Counted from the stretch's first letter, positions 18,684-27,803 are shown. The stretch: DNA of 64,000 nucleotides from Opacimonas sp014872805 (GCA_014872805.1 WKFN01000014.1:124001-188000), one strand, 5' to 3'. Numbers and translations: made by a program. Notes: generated from the sequence alone by a model not told the origin.

Positions 18684-19064
18684 ATGGCCATGCTTGGACT
18701 CGGAACGGATATTGTTGCAGTTGCTAGATTAGCCAAGCACACGCCAGATTCCCCCGCGTTTGCCAAACGTGTGTTACATCCTTATGAATTTGAGGAATAT
18801 ATGTCACATAAACAGCCAACCCGATATTTGGCGAAACGTTTTGCTCTCAAAGAAGCTGCCGTGAAAGCACTTGGCACCGGTATAGGTAATGGTGTTAACT
18901 TAGCTGATGTTTGGTGCGAATATTCCGAATTTGGACAACCATGGTTGCGTTATTGCGGGGGGTTTGCCAAACAAGCTGAAGCCATGGGGGTTACGATTGG
19001 TCATGTATCTATTTCTGACGAACAGGACTATGTTGTTGCAACGGTCATCCTGACCAATGACTAA
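18684..19064 (+). CDS. acpS: Holo-[acyl-carrier-protein] synthase
   Basis: Transfers 4'-phosphopantetheine from CoA to acyl carrier protein. 126 residues (E. coli 126). Magnesium and CoA-binding motifs GLGTDIVAVARL and AKRFALKEAAVKALGTG are intact, followed by the usual VSISDEQDYVVATV strand. Seven bases separate it from pdxJ and six from the rlmD start. Confidence 0.96.
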   Translation: MAMLGLGTDIVAVARLAKHTPDSPAFAKRVLHPYEFEEYMSHKQPTRYLAKRFALKEAAVKALGTGIGNGVNLADVWCEYSEFGQPWLRYCGGFAKQAEAMGVTIGHVSISDEQDYVVATVILTND

Positions 19065-19070
19065 TCAGCT

Positions 19071-20522
19071 ATGGTAAAACTCTTCCAACCCAAATCAGGT
19101 AAAAATAATAAAGGCGCTCGTGGCTTCAAAGGGAGTCAGAGTGGCTCAAAATTCTCTCCAAATAAGCCATTGATGAACGTTACAACGACGGAACTGACTC
19201 TACAAAACCAAGTGAAGTTAGAGGGCCACAGTAATGTGTTCATAAAAGGCGCGTTACCTGGGGAGCGTATCAATGCATTAATACTGGACTCCGGAAAAAA
19301 CAGTTCCACAGCGGTTGCAACCAAGATTCTAAAGGCCAGCGGTTCTAGAATTGACGCACATTGTCAATATGCGCTCGGACATCCGAAGATAACGCATACT
19401 GAACATGCATGTGGCGGCTGCGTGTTGGGTTTTACATCTGACGAAACACTGTTAACACTGAAGCAAAAAGCGCTATGTGACGCAATGCAAAGGGTGTTTG
19501 GTGAACGTTATAACGATAAAGTCTGGGCAGAGCCAATAACCTCTTCAATCCAATACCGACGCAAAATCCGTCTCGCAATCGATGCTCGTAATCCGAAGCA
19601 GAGCAAAGTCGGCTTTCGACAGCTCAATGGCAAAAACGTGTTACCCATTAATCAATGCGAAGTATGTGAGCCTCCACTACAGAAAGTGTTAAGCGGCTTA
19701 AGCGCCTGCGTTTCCGATTGGCATTGGTTAAAATCCATTGGCCATATTAGTCTTTTACAGACACATGCAGGCGTGGCAGTTGGTTTCCATGCAACTGGGA
19801 ATTTAGCTCAAGCCGCTCTCAATGCGATGTATGTCTTCGGTGACACACATCAATGTATGGTGTTAGTAAATGATAAAGGCGCTGGGCATTTGCCCGAATG
19901 GCAATCAACGCAGTCATACGGTCAGTTGAGTGAAGGAAAATGGGTGACGCCAGAACTGTGCTTAGCTACGATTGATGATGATCTCTATCCAATCACCATG
20001 GAAGACTTTATCCAGGTCAACAGAACCGTAAATGACCAAATGGTACAAGCAACCATAGCGGCACTTACACTTGATAAAAATGATCGCGTGTTGGATTTAT
20101 TTTCTGGTGCTGGAAATTTTACTCTGCCTCTTGCTAGGCGCTGCTCTAGAGTATTGGCCGTAGAGGGGGTTGCCAAAGTCGTGGAACGTGCTGCTCACTA
20201 TGCTAAGAACCAAAAGTTTGACAATATTAAGTGGTTGGCAGGTGATCTGGCGAGTTCGGATGTGCTTGGCAACATCGAAGATTTTAATGCGAACAAAATG
20301 GTGTTAGACCCGGCTCGTGCTGGAGCTGGATTTATTCTGGAACAGTGCGACTTTTCAGCGATAAAAACGATCGTCTATGTGTCTTGTAATCCACAAAGCT
20401 GGCTGTCGGATACCAAAATTCTTCACCGCAAAGGATTTCAGCTAAACCGAGTGCAGTTGTTGGATATGTTTCGGGCGACGCATCACACAGAACTTTTGAG
20501 TGTGTGGACGCGAGATGAATAG
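19071..20522 (+). CDS. rlmD: 23S rRNA (uracil(1939)-C(5))-methyltransferase RlmD, divergent
   Basis: SAM-dependent methyltransferase of 23S rRNA. 483 residues (E. coli 433); a basic, Gly/Ser-rich N-terminus of about 35 residues precedes the TRAM domain (about 43-90). The methyltransferase domain has DLFSGAGNFTLPLA, DPARAGAG and the nucleophile motif YVSCNP. The iron-sulphur cysteines differ from the usual CxxxxxCGGC: Cys98 is 15 residues before Cys114, then Cys117, with Cys196 further on. The tail reads LLDMFRATHHTE where relatives have DMFPHTxHxE. Position directly before relA supports RlmD, as in E. coli. Confidence 0.85.
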   Translation: MVKLFQPKSGKNNKGARGFKGSQSGSKFSPNKPLMNVTTTELTLQNQVKLEGHSNVFIKGALPGERINALILDSGKNSSTAVATKILKASGSRIDAHCQYALGHPKITHTEHACGGCVLGFTSDETLLTLKQKALCDAMQRVFGERYNDKVWAEPITSSIQYRRKIRLAIDARNPKQSKVGFRQLNGKNVLPINQCEVCEPPLQKVLSGLSACVSDWHWLKSIGHISLLQTHAGVAVGFHATGNLAQAALNAMYVFGDTHQCMVLVNDKGAGHLPEWQSTQSYGQLSEGKWVTPELCLATIDDDLYPITMEDFIQVNRTVNDQMVQATIAALTLDKNDRVLDLFSGAGNFTLPLARRCSRVLAVEGVAKVVERAAHYAKNQKFDNIKWLAGDLASSDVLGNIEDFNANKMVLDPARAGAGFILEQCDFSAIKTIVYVSCNPQSWLSDTKILHRKGFQLNRVQLLDMFRATHHTELLSVWTRDE

Positions 20523-20613
20523 AGCGTTCATCTTACTCTGAGTAGAGATTTTTTCTACCACACGAACTAGTTTACTTGTATGATAAACCCATTAGTTATA
20601 CAAGGAGTTTGTC

Positions 20614-22764
20614 TTGGTTTCAGTTCGCAGTGTGCATCGAGCACAACGCCCCCCATTTGATGAATGGCTATCTCAACTAGACGTTGCGGTTGGGACTAAA
20701 CGCAAACTACGTGAAATCGTTAATCACCCAGAAAATCTTCTTATTGGCCAAGAAATGGTTGAGATATTGGCCGAGTTGAATATGGATGATGTCACATTGA
20801 TGGCAGCTATGGTTTTTCCTTATTGTGAAATGCACAAGTTAGACGAGGTTGCAATCAGTCAGACCTTCTCTGCCGACATAGCTAATTTAATCAGCGGTGT
20901 GCGTAAGATGGACGCAATCAAAATCTTGCAAACAAAGCATCAACGCAATGAAGCACAAGTCGATAATGTCCGCAAGATGCTTCTGGCAATGGTTGAAGAT
21001 GTACGTGCAGTCGTGATCAAAATGGCAGAGCGTATTTGCACCCTGCAACGAGTTAAAAACGAGGATGAAGAAACGCGAGTAATGGTAGCACGTGAGTGTT
21101 CCACAGTGTACGCTCCGCTTGCTAACCGTTTGGGGATCGGTCAGCTCAAATGGGAATTAGAAGATTTGGCGTTTCGTTATTTGCATCCGCAAAAATACAT
21201 GCAAATAGCGGCTTGGTTAGATGAAAAGCGCTCAGAGAGAACCGAATACATCGATGATTTTGTTGCAGCTTTGGAAGATGAATTAGCAGCGCAAAACATA
21301 CAAGCTTATGTCTATGGTCGGCCAAAACACATTTTTTCAATCCACAAAAAAATGCAAAAAAAAGGTCTCTCATTTGAGCAATTATTTGATATCAGGGCGG
21401 TACGAGTCATTGCGCAAACGCTCCCAGATTGTTACGCCGCATTAGGTACAGTTCATGCTAAATGGCATCACCTTGTAAATGAATTTGACGATTATATTGC
21501 AACGCCCAAAGCTAATGGCTATCAGTCTATTCATACCGTTATTCGAGGTCCGGAACAACGCACTATCGAAATTCAGATCCGTACTCAACAAATGCACGAT
21601 GATGCAGAACTTGGGGTGGCGGCGCATTGGAAATACAAAGAAGACCACAAAGGCAAAACCACCGCTGCAGAGGCTCGCATTGCTTGGTTGCGCAAAATTC
21701 TTGCATGGCAGGAAGAGGTTGCTGAGTCCGGAGATTTGGTCGAAGAATTGCGTTCACAAGTGTTTGATGACCGAGCTTATGTGTTTACGCCCAACGGTGA
21801 TGTAATTGATTTACCAGTCGGTTCTACGCCGCTTGATTTTGCCTATTATATTCACTCAAACGTTGGTCATCGCTGTATTGGTGCCAAAGTGGATGGACGA
21901 ATTGTGCCCTTTACGTACAAGTTACAAAGTGGTGACCAAGTCGAAATTCTCACTGGTAAACAGCTCAACCCGTCACGTGATTGGCTACACCCTGGATTGG
22001 GCTATGTTTTTTCGTCTCGTGCCCGTGCCAAGATCCATACGTTTTTTAAAAAGCTGGATCGCGATGAGCACCTCGCTGCCGGTAAAGAATTGCTCGAACG
22101 TGAGTTAGCCAAACTCCATTTTACATTAAAAGATATTCCATCTGATTTATCGCGATTTAATGTCAATCAGGTAGAGGACTTGTTTGTTGCAGTGGGTGCC
22201 GGCGATCTGCGAGTGATGTCAGTTGTTCATTATATAGAGCAGTTACACAAACCTGAGGTTGAAATAGAGCCTGTTGCACCTAAGCCCACGTCACAAAAAC
22301 CGCGTAAAACCGACAGTCATATTGAAGTGGAAGGTGTAGGTAATCTGATGAGTAGTATCGCAAACTGCTGTCAGCCATTACCTGGGGAACCTATTTCTGG
22401 GTATATTACGCAAGGCCGCGGAGTTAGTGTGCACAAGCAAAATTGTGAGCAGTTAGCACACCTGTTAACTCAGCATCCCGAGCGCGAAATAGAAGTCAAC
22501 TGGAGTGGTGGGCAAGCGCATGGTTTACAAGCGAAAATCGCCTTAAAATGTTCAGACCGTACTGGACTGATGCGAGATATAATGACCCAGACGAGTAACG
22601 ATAAAGTACCGGTTTTGGGTATCAACAGTATCAGTGACACGCAAACGGGCACATGTCAAATTGATTTGGTGGTTGAAGTGAGTCACCTCAATAGCCTCAA
22701 TATTCTGCTAAAGCGTTTACGTAAAATCAAAGGCGTTATCGACGCCTTCAAATATGAGCACTAA
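20614..22764 (+). CDS. relA: GTP pyrophosphokinase RelA, TTG start
   Basis: Ribosome-associated (p)ppGpp synthetase triggered by uncharged tRNA. 716 residues from a TTG at 20614, supported by AAGGAG six bases upstream and by the MVSVRS opening like E. coli MVAVRS. The N-terminal hydrolase-like domain is degenerate, as in RelA and not SpoT. The synthetase core includes YGRPKHIFSIHKK, EFDDYIATPKANGYQSIHT and the EIQIRTQQMH stretch. Then come a TGS domain (VFTPNGDVIDLP), a zinc-finger region with NCCQPLPGE, and a C-terminal ACT domain (CSDRTGLMRDIM). mazG follows after 2 bases. Confidence 0.96.
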   Translation: MVSVRSVHRAQRPPFDEWLSQLDVAVGTKRKLREIVNHPENLLIGQEMVEILAELNMDDVTLMAAMVFPYCEMHKLDEVAISQTFSADIANLISGVRKMDAIKILQTKHQRNEAQVDNVRKMLLAMVEDVRAVVIKMAERICTLQRVKNEDEETRVMVARECSTVYAPLANRLGIGQLKWELEDLAFRYLHPQKYMQIAAWLDEKRSERTEYIDDFVAALEDELAAQNIQAYVYGRPKHIFSIHKKMQKKGLSFEQLFDIRAVRVIAQTLPDCYAALGTVHAKWHHLVNEFDDYIATPKANGYQSIHTVIRGPEQRTIEIQIRTQQMHDDAELGVAAHWKYKEDHKGKTTAAEARIAWLRKILAWQEEVAESGDLVEELRSQVFDDRAYVFTPNGDVIDLPVGSTPLDFAYYIHSNVGHRCIGAKVDGRIVPFTYKLQSGDQVEILTGKQLNPSRDWLHPGLGYVFSSRARAKIHTFFKKLDRDEHLAAGKELLERELAKLHFTLKDIPSDLSRFNVNQVEDLFVAVGAGDLRVMSVVHYIEQLHKPEVEIEPVAPKPTSQKPRKTDSHIEVEGVGNLMSSIANCCQPLPGEPISGYITQGRGVSVHKQNCEQLAHLLTQHPEREIEVNWSGGQAHGLQAKIALKCSDRTGLMRDIMTQTSNDKVPVLGINSISDTQTGTCQIDLVVEVSHLNSLNILLKRLRKIKGVIDAFKYEH

Positions 22765-22766
22765 GC

Positions 22767-23582
22767 ATGAAGTCATCAGAGCTTGCGCAGTATGAACATC
22801 TCGTCGCCTCTGATCCTGTAGCGGGGTTGGTGGCAATCATGCGTCAATTAAGAGATCCCGATTCGGGTTGTCCATGGGACCTCAAACAAACTTTTGCAAC
22901 GATTATTCCACACACCATAGAGGAAACCTATGAAGTAGCGGAAGCTATAGCGGTTGGTGAACCTCAACACTTGTGTGAAGAACTTGGGGATTTATTATTT
23001 CAAGTTGTATTTTACGCACAGTTAGGCGCCGAAAAAGGGTGGTTTGAATTTACCGACATTGCACAAACGATGTGTGAAAAGCTTATTCGGCGACATCCTC
23101 ATGTTTTTGGTGAACAAACCGAACTGAGCCCTGACGAAGTCAAGTCACAATGGGAGGCAATCAAAGCAAGCGAGAAAAAATCTCGACCCCAAACAGTACT
23201 CGGTAGTATTCCAAATGGAATGACCCCACTAATGAAGGCACAAAAAATCCAAAAACAATGCGCAAAAGTCGGTTTTGATTGGGCTGATATTGCTCCGGTT
23301 TATGCCAAAATCCGAGAGGAATTAGCAGAGGTAGCTGAAGCAGCAGAGCATCAATCTCACGCTGAGGTTACCGAAGAAATCGGTGACTTATTATTTGCGG
23401 TCGTAAACTTAGCAAGACATTTAGATGTGGATGCAGAAAGTGCCTTAATTGCAGCTAATCAAAAATTTACTAATCGTTTCAACGCATTAGAAAGTCAAGT
23501 TCAACAATCGGGGCAGGATATAAGCGCACTCTCTCTCAAGGAACTTGATGCCATTTGGGATGAAGTAAAACAACGTCGTTAA
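22767..23582 (+). CDS. mazG: Nucleoside triphosphate pyrophosphohydrolase MazG
   Basis: Cleaves NTPs to NMP and pyrophosphate; in E. coli it also lowers (p)ppGpp by depleting precursors, fitting its place behind relA. 271 residues (E. coli 263). Two MazG repeats: the first has EETYEVAEAI and EELGDLLFQVVF, the second EELAEVAEAAE and EEIGDLLFAVVN, each supplying acidic magnesium ligands. Only two bases separate it from relA. Confidence 0.95.
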   Translation: MKSSELAQYEHLVASDPVAGLVAIMRQLRDPDSGCPWDLKQTFATIIPHTIEETYEVAEAIAVGEPQHLCEELGDLLFQVVFYAQLGAEKGWFEFTDIAQTMCEKLIRRHPHVFGEQTELSPDEVKSQWEAIKASEKKSRPQTVLGSIPNGMTPLMKAQKIQKQCAKVGFDWADIAPVYAKIREELAEVAEAAEHQSHAEVTEEIGDLLFAVVNLARHLDVDAESALIAANQKFTNRFNALESQVQQSGQDISALSLKELDAIWDEVKQRR

Positions 23583-23630
23583 GTTACATTTGGCATAAGC
23601 CTTGTCTTTTATTACTTGTTGTTTGAGCGT

Positions 23631-23774
23631 ATGTTGACAGGACTCGGTCTGGGGGATAGTACATTAGGTCTACCAAGGACGACCGATAGTGCTATTACAG
23701 CACAGTTTGAAGTGGTAAAAGGCCTATATCAACAAGCTAAACTCTTTGGTAAACATGAGCAACTCGCAAAATAA
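23631..23774 (+). other. Possible 47-residue ORF between mazG and rplM
   Basis: An ATG-started frame of 47 residues opening MLTGLGLGDS and ending HEQLAK. It is in frame with mazG, separated from it by the mazG stop and 16 sense codons with no further stop. The central part (ITAQFEVVKGLYQQAKLF) could be an amphipathic helix. There is no good ribosome binding site and I recognise no family. It may be a small gene, a decayed remnant or chance. It ends 13 bases before the rplM promoter -35 hexamer. Confidence 0.3.
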
Positions 23775-23787
23775 GCATATTAAATTG

Positions 23788-23815
23788 TTGAAAAATTGAG
23801 TAATCTGCGTATAAT
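23788..23815 (+). promoter_or_regulatory. Promoter of the rplM-rpsI operon
   Basis: TTGAAA, a 16-base spacer and a perfect TATAAT. Predicted transcription begins near 23822, leaving a leader of about 130 bases before rplM. Confidence 0.75.
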
Positions 23816-23821
23816 CTTGCG

Positions 23822-23954
23822 CCTGCCCAGTTACAACCCATCCGTGGGAGGATGGAAGAATCAGCAAACTCGAAGGGGTTAGACGCTGATATCACGTTGT
23901 ATGCATGGTGCATACGACCGTAACTAATTATTCAATTTCGGGTGAAATGAAACA
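23822..23954 (+). promoter_or_regulatory. Structured 5' leader of rplM (candidate L13 autoregulation site)
   Basis: Three hairpins can be drawn: CCATCC/GGATGG (23838-23855); ATCAGC/GCTGAT (23860-23890) with a 19-base loop; and a strong 10-bp stem around GTATGCA-TGG-TGCATAC (23896-23918, extended by GTT/GAC pairs). In E. coli, L13 represses translation of its own mRNA through the rplM leader, so a similar role is plausible here. The structures are my reading by eye, without folding energies. Confidence 0.5.
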
Positions 23955-24383
23955 ATGAAAACTTTTGTTGCAAAACCAGAGAGCGTTGAACGCGACTGGT
24001 ACGTAGTAGATGCTGCGGACAAAACTCTTGGTCGCTTAGCGGCTGAAATCGCTATGCGTTTACGTGGTAAACACAAGCCAGAATACACTCCTCACGTTGA
24101 TACAGGCGATTACATCGTCGTTGTTAATGCCGAGAAGATTACTGTGACTGGTAACAAGTTCAAAGACAAAGTCTACTATGCTCACTCAGGTTACCCTGGT
24201 GGTCTTAAAGACATTACGTTTGATAAGTTACAAGCGAAAAAACCAGAGATGATTCTTGAAGTAGCGGTTAAAGGCATGCTACCAAAAGGCCCTCTTGGCC
24301 GTGCTATGTTCCGTAAGCTTAAAGTTTACGCAGGTAGCGAACATAAACACGCTGCGCAACAGCCACAAGTACTTGACATTTAA
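23955..24383 (+). CDS. rplM: 50S ribosomal protein L13
   Basis: Early-assembly large-subunit protein binding 23S rRNA. 142 residues, identical in length to E. coli. Signatures MKTFVAKPE, WYVVDAADKTLGRLA, LRGKHKPEYTPHVDTGDY and GMLPKGPLGR are intact. Codon use is strongly biased, as expected for ribosomal genes. It leads the rplM-rpsI operon. Confidence 0.98.
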   Translation: MKTFVAKPESVERDWYVVDAADKTLGRLAAEIAMRLRGKHKPEYTPHVDTGDYIVVVNAEKITVTGNKFKDKVYYAHSGYPGGLKDITFDKLQAKKPEMILEVAVKGMLPKGPLGRAMFRKLKVYAGSEHKHAAQQPQVLDI

Positions 24384-24394
24384 GGAGCGAGACA

Positions 24395-24787
24395 ATGGCA
24401 GATACCCAATATTACGGCACTGGTCGTCGCAAGAGCTCAACAGCTCGTGTATTCCTTCGTCCAGGTACAGGTAACATTACTGTAAACCAACGTCCTCTTG
24501 ACGTGTTCTTTGGCCGTGAAACGGCTCGTATGGTTGTTCGTCAACCTTTAGAACTTGTTGAAATGACAGAGAAATTTGATCTATACATCACTGTTAAAGG
24601 CGGTGGTATTTCTGGTCAAGCTGGTGCGATCCGTCACGGCATTACTCGTGCGTTGATGGAATTTGATGAGACTTTACGTCCAAGCCTCCGTCAGGCTGGT
24701 TTCGTTACACGTGATGCACGTCGCGTTGAGCGTAAGAAAGTGGGTCTACACAAAGCACGTAAGAAGCCACAATTCTCAAAACGTTAA
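24395..24787 (+). CDS. rpsI: 30S ribosomal protein S9
   Basis: Small-subunit head protein whose C-terminal tail reaches the P-site tRNA. 130 residues, identical in length to E. coli. Signatures: YYGTGRRKSSTARVFLRPG, GGGISGQAGAIRHGI and a basic tail ending FSKR. AAGGAGCGAG upstream is a strong ribosome binding site; the gene starts 11 bases after rplM. Confidence 0.98.
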   Translation: MADTQYYGTGRRKSSTARVFLRPGTGNITVNQRPLDVFFGRETARMVVRQPLELVEMTEKFDLYITVKGGGISGQAGAIRHGITRALMEFDETLRPSLRQAGFVTRDARRVERKKVGLHKARKKPQFSKR

Positions 24788-24805
24788 TATTTACACGTTA
24801 TTTAC

Positions 24806-24834
24806 AAATACCGCTCATAGAGCGGTATTTTTTT
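24806..24834 (+). terminator. Rho-independent terminator of rplM-rpsI
   Basis: Perfect 11-bp stem AAATACCGCTC / GAGCGGTATTT around an ATA loop, with a T-tract to 24834. It separates the ribosomal operon from the bc1 genes. Confidence 0.9.
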
Positions 24835-25068
24835 GCCTTTTCTTTGCCCTAATCTATCGAGTGTTAGATATTAGTCTATGCGATGAGGTTTAAAATACCC
24901 TCAACCCAGCAGATACTAGATCAACGACCATTGTCTTAATGTGAATCTAAGATAAATAACGCGTTAGACTTGTAATTTTTGTGTGTTTTCTTTACCATTT
25001 TGCGCAGAATTTTTTTATGGTTGATGATCCGTTTAATTAGCGGTGTATCCCAGTTTTGGAGAAAGTGG

Positions 25069-25689
25069 ATGAGCAATGTATCAGTAGATGCAAACAAAGC
25101 AAGCCCAGAAGCCCAGCCTGAGAATAACAACCGTCGCAAGTTTTTGACTGTTGCGACGTCGGTTATTGGTGGGGTTGGTGCAGTGGCTGCAGCAGTGCCT
25201 TTCGTCGCGTCTTGGAATCCAAGTGCAAAGGCAAAGGCTGCCGGTGCTGACGTAGAAGTTGATATCAGTGGTATCGCTCCTGGTCAGCTAATTCGTGTCA
25301 TGTGGCGTTCTAAGCCAGTTTGGGTTGTGCGTCGTACTCCTGAGTTGCTAGCAAGTTTAAGCAATCATGAAGATCAACTGCGTGATCCAAACTCTGATGT
25401 CGAACAGCAACCTGCATTTGCTAAGAATCAATATCGTTCTTTAAAAGAAGAGTATTTAGTTTTGGTTGGTATTTGTACGCATTTGGGCTGTTCACCTCAG
25501 CATTTAAATGAAGGTGCATTTGCGCAATACGCCGAAGGTGTTTCTGAAGGCTTCTTCTGTCCATGTCACGGTTCAAAGTTTGATATGGCTGGACGCGTTT
25601 TCCAAAACGTACCTGCTCCCTCTAATTTGGTCGTTCCGCCGTATCAATTCCTTGATGATACGACGTTACTCATCGGCTCTGAAGCATAA
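25069..25689 (+). CDS. petA: Ubiquinol-cytochrome c reductase iron-sulphur (Rieske) subunit
   Basis: Transfers electrons from ubiquinol to cytochrome c1 in complex III. 206 residues from the ATG at 25069, chosen for its GGAGA site six bases upstream; the frame is open further up. The N-terminus has a twin-arginine sequence (NRRKFLTVAT) followed by a hydrophobic anchor, so export is probably by Tat. The 2Fe-2S ligands are in CTHLGC and CPCHGSKFD. A weak promoter (TTGTCT, 16 bases, TAAATA at 24931-24958) could drive petABC; nothing else is evident in the 230-base gap. Confidence 0.96.
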   Translation: MSNVSVDANKASPEAQPENNNRRKFLTVATSVIGGVGAVAAAVPFVASWNPSAKAKAAGADVEVDISGIAPGQLIRVMWRSKPVWVVRRTPELLASLSNHEDQLRDPNSDVEQQPAFAKNQYRSLKEEYLVLVGICTHLGCSPQHLNEGAFAQYAEGVSEGFFCPCHGSKFDMAGRVFQNVPAPSNLVVPPYQFLDDTTLLIGSEA

Positions 25690-25701
25690 GGTGGTTTGAT
25701 T

Positions 25702-26967
25702 ATGAACGGTTTTATGAATTGGATTGAACAGCGCATTCCCTTGACTCGTGTCGCAAACATGCACGCAATTCAATATCCTGCGCCAATTAACATGAACTTC
25801 TGGTATGTGTTTGGTTTCCTCTCAACGATTGTTTTGGTAAACCAAATTTTGACCGGTGTATGGTTAACTATGAATTTCGTACCGTCAGCCGAAGGCGCTT
25901 TTGCTTCAGTTGAATACATTATGCGTGAAATCGATTACGGATGGTTAATCCGTTACATGCACTCCACCGGTGCGTCCGCATTCTTCATCGTTGTTTACTT
26001 ACACATGTTCCGCGGAATGATCTATGGTTCTTACCAAAAGCCTCGCGAACTATTGTGGGTGTTTGGTATGCTGATTTATTTAGCACTAATGGCGGAAGCG
26101 TTCATGGGTTATGTATTACCATGGGGTCAGATGTCATACTGGGGTGCTCAGGTAATCGTTTCATTGTTTGGTGCTATTCCTGTCATTGGTCCGGATTTGG
26201 TTGTGTGGATCCAAGGTGACTATGTTATTTCTGGTGCTACGCTTAACCGATTCTTTGCTTTGCATGTTATTGCTTTGCCGTTAGTCATTGTGATTTTGGT
26301 ATTCTTACACATTATCGCCCTGCACGAAGTGGGGTCTAACAACCCTGATGGCGTTGCGATCAAGCACAAGAAAGGCTCATTGTCAGAAGATGACAAGACG
26401 AAATTTGAGATCCATGAATACTACACAAGCAAATACGACATTGCGGATGACGTAGTACCATTCTTCCCGCACATTGTGCTTAAAGATTTGGTCGCGTTCA
26501 CTGTGTTCTTAGCCGGTTTCTGTTATGTGTTGTTCTTTGCTCCAGAAATGGGTGGTAAGTTCCTAGAACATCCAAACTTTGAAATTGCAAATCCGTTGAA
26601 GACGCCTGAACATATTTTCCCAGTATGGTACTTCACACCGTTCTATGCAATTTTGAAAGCGGTACCAGACAAGTTATTCGGCGTGCTCGCGATGTTTGGA
26701 GCGATTGCAGCGCTCTTTGCATTACCTTGGATTGACCGTGGCAACGTTCGTTCATGGCGCTATCGCAGTGGCTTACACAAGTACAACATCCTAGTGTTCG
26801 CAGTGGTATTCGTATTCTTGGGTTATTTAGGTGGTACTCCACAAGAGAACTGGAAGATTGTTGCGTCACAGATTGCAACCCTCATGTATTTCGGCTTCTT
26901 TGGCTTACTCTTTATCTACAGCAAAAACGAGAAGACTAAACCTGTTCCAGCGAGGATCCCTAAATGA
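25702..26967 (+). CDS. petB: Ubiquinol-cytochrome c reductase cytochrome b subunit
   Basis: Membrane core of complex III with two b hemes and the quinol sites. 421 residues from the ATG at 25702, seven bases after AAGGTGG. Heme-ligand histidines lie in helix B (RYMHSTGASAFFIVVYLH) and helix D (FFALHVIALPLVIVILVFLH). The Qo-site motif is PVWY, the form I recall from gammaproteobacteria in place of PEWY. ATGA overlap couples it to petC. Confidence 0.97.
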   Translation: MNGFMNWIEQRIPLTRVANMHAIQYPAPINMNFWYVFGFLSTIVLVNQILTGVWLTMNFVPSAEGAFASVEYIMREIDYGWLIRYMHSTGASAFFIVVYLHMFRGMIYGSYQKPRELLWVFGMLIYLALMAEAFMGYVLPWGQMSYWGAQVIVSLFGAIPVIGPDLVVWIQGDYVISGATLNRFFALHVIALPLVIVILVFLHIIALHEVGSNNPDGVAIKHKKGSLSEDDKTKFEIHEYYTSKYDIADDVVPFFPHIVLKDLVAFTVFLAGFCYVLFFAPEMGGKFLEHPNFEIANPLKTPEHIFPVWYFTPFYAILKAVPDKLFGVLAMFGAIAALFALPWIDRGNVRSWRYRSGLHKYNILVFAVVFVFLGYLGGTPQENWKIVASQIATLMYFGFFGLLFIYSKNEKTKPVPARIPK

Positions 26968-27698
26968 AAAACTTAGTTTTAGCCGTGGCACTTTTAGTGC
27001 CAAGCTTAGCCTTCGCTGCAGGTTCTTCAGTACCGCTTGACAAGGCTAATTTTGACCTAACCGATAAAGCGTCATTACAACGTGGTGCACGCATCTTTAT
27101 GAACTATTGCTTAGGTTGTCACCAGCAACAATATCAGCGTTACTCAAGAACATTTGAAGACCTAGATATTCCTGCGGATATTGGCCAAGAGTATTTACAA
27201 TTTACTGGTGAAAAAGTCACTGACTATATCACTTCGCCAATGCCACAAGAAGCTGCAGCAACATGGTTTGGTGCCCCGCCACCCGATCTAACGTTGGTGG
27301 CACGTGTACGCGGTGCAGATTGGTTGTATACCTATTTACGCACGTTCTATGTGGATCCGTCAAAAACCTTTGGTGTAAACAACCTAGTCTTCCCTAACGT
27401 AGGTATGCCTCATGTATTGGAAGAGTTACAAGGTACGCCTCGTATTTATCACGAGGAGGCTTTGGTCGATGGAGAAACCGTCAAGCGTTATGCTGGCATC
27501 AAAGCAGATGGCAATGGCGTAATGAATACTGAAGAGTATGACCAGGCAATATTAGATTTGGTTAATTACCTTGAGTACACTGGTGAGCCGTCTCGATTAC
27601 AATCTGAAGCGATTGGTCGTGGTGCATTAATCTTTGTATTGATTTTCTTCATCTTTGCGTACTTACTCAAGAAAGAATATTGGCGCGGATTAAAATAA
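26964..27698 (+). CDS. petC: Cytochrome c1 subunit of the bc1 complex
   Basis: Accepts electrons from the Rieske protein and passes them to soluble cytochrome c. 244 residues. A signal peptide ends near residue 19 (LAFAAG); heme c binds at CLGCH; the methionine ligand is probably in NVGMPHVLEEL. A single C-terminal membrane helix (ALIFVLIFFIFAYLL) is followed by KKEYWRGLK. It overlaps petB by 4 bases and closes the petABC operon. Confidence 0.96.
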   Translation: MKNLVLAVALLVPSLAFAAGSSVPLDKANFDLTDKASLQRGARIFMNYCLGCHQQQYQRYSRTFEDLDIPADIGQEYLQFTGEKVTDYITSPMPQEAAATWFGAPPPDLTLVARVRGADWLYTYLRTFYVDPSKTFGVNNLVFPNVGMPHVLEELQGTPRIYHEEALVDGETVKRYAGIKADGNGVMNTEEYDQAILDLVNYLEYTGEPSRLQSEAIGRGALIFVLIFFIFAYLLKKEYWRGLK

Positions 27699-27728
27699 CA
27701 CAAACGTGTAAATTTTCTGTATAATAAT

Positions 27729-27755
27729 AAAGGGGCAATTAGCGCCCCTTTTTTT
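27729..27755 (+). terminator. Rho-independent terminator of petABC
   Basis: AAAGGGGC / GCCCCTTT stem (27729-27736 with 27744-27751), 7-base loop and a T-tract to 27755. It sits 49 bases before sspA, so sspA needs a promoter in the short remaining gap or partial read-through. Confidence 0.88.
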
Positions 27756-27803
27756 AATTTAGCAATAAATGATAGCTAATGTGAGTCAACAGGAGATAGC
27801 TAA

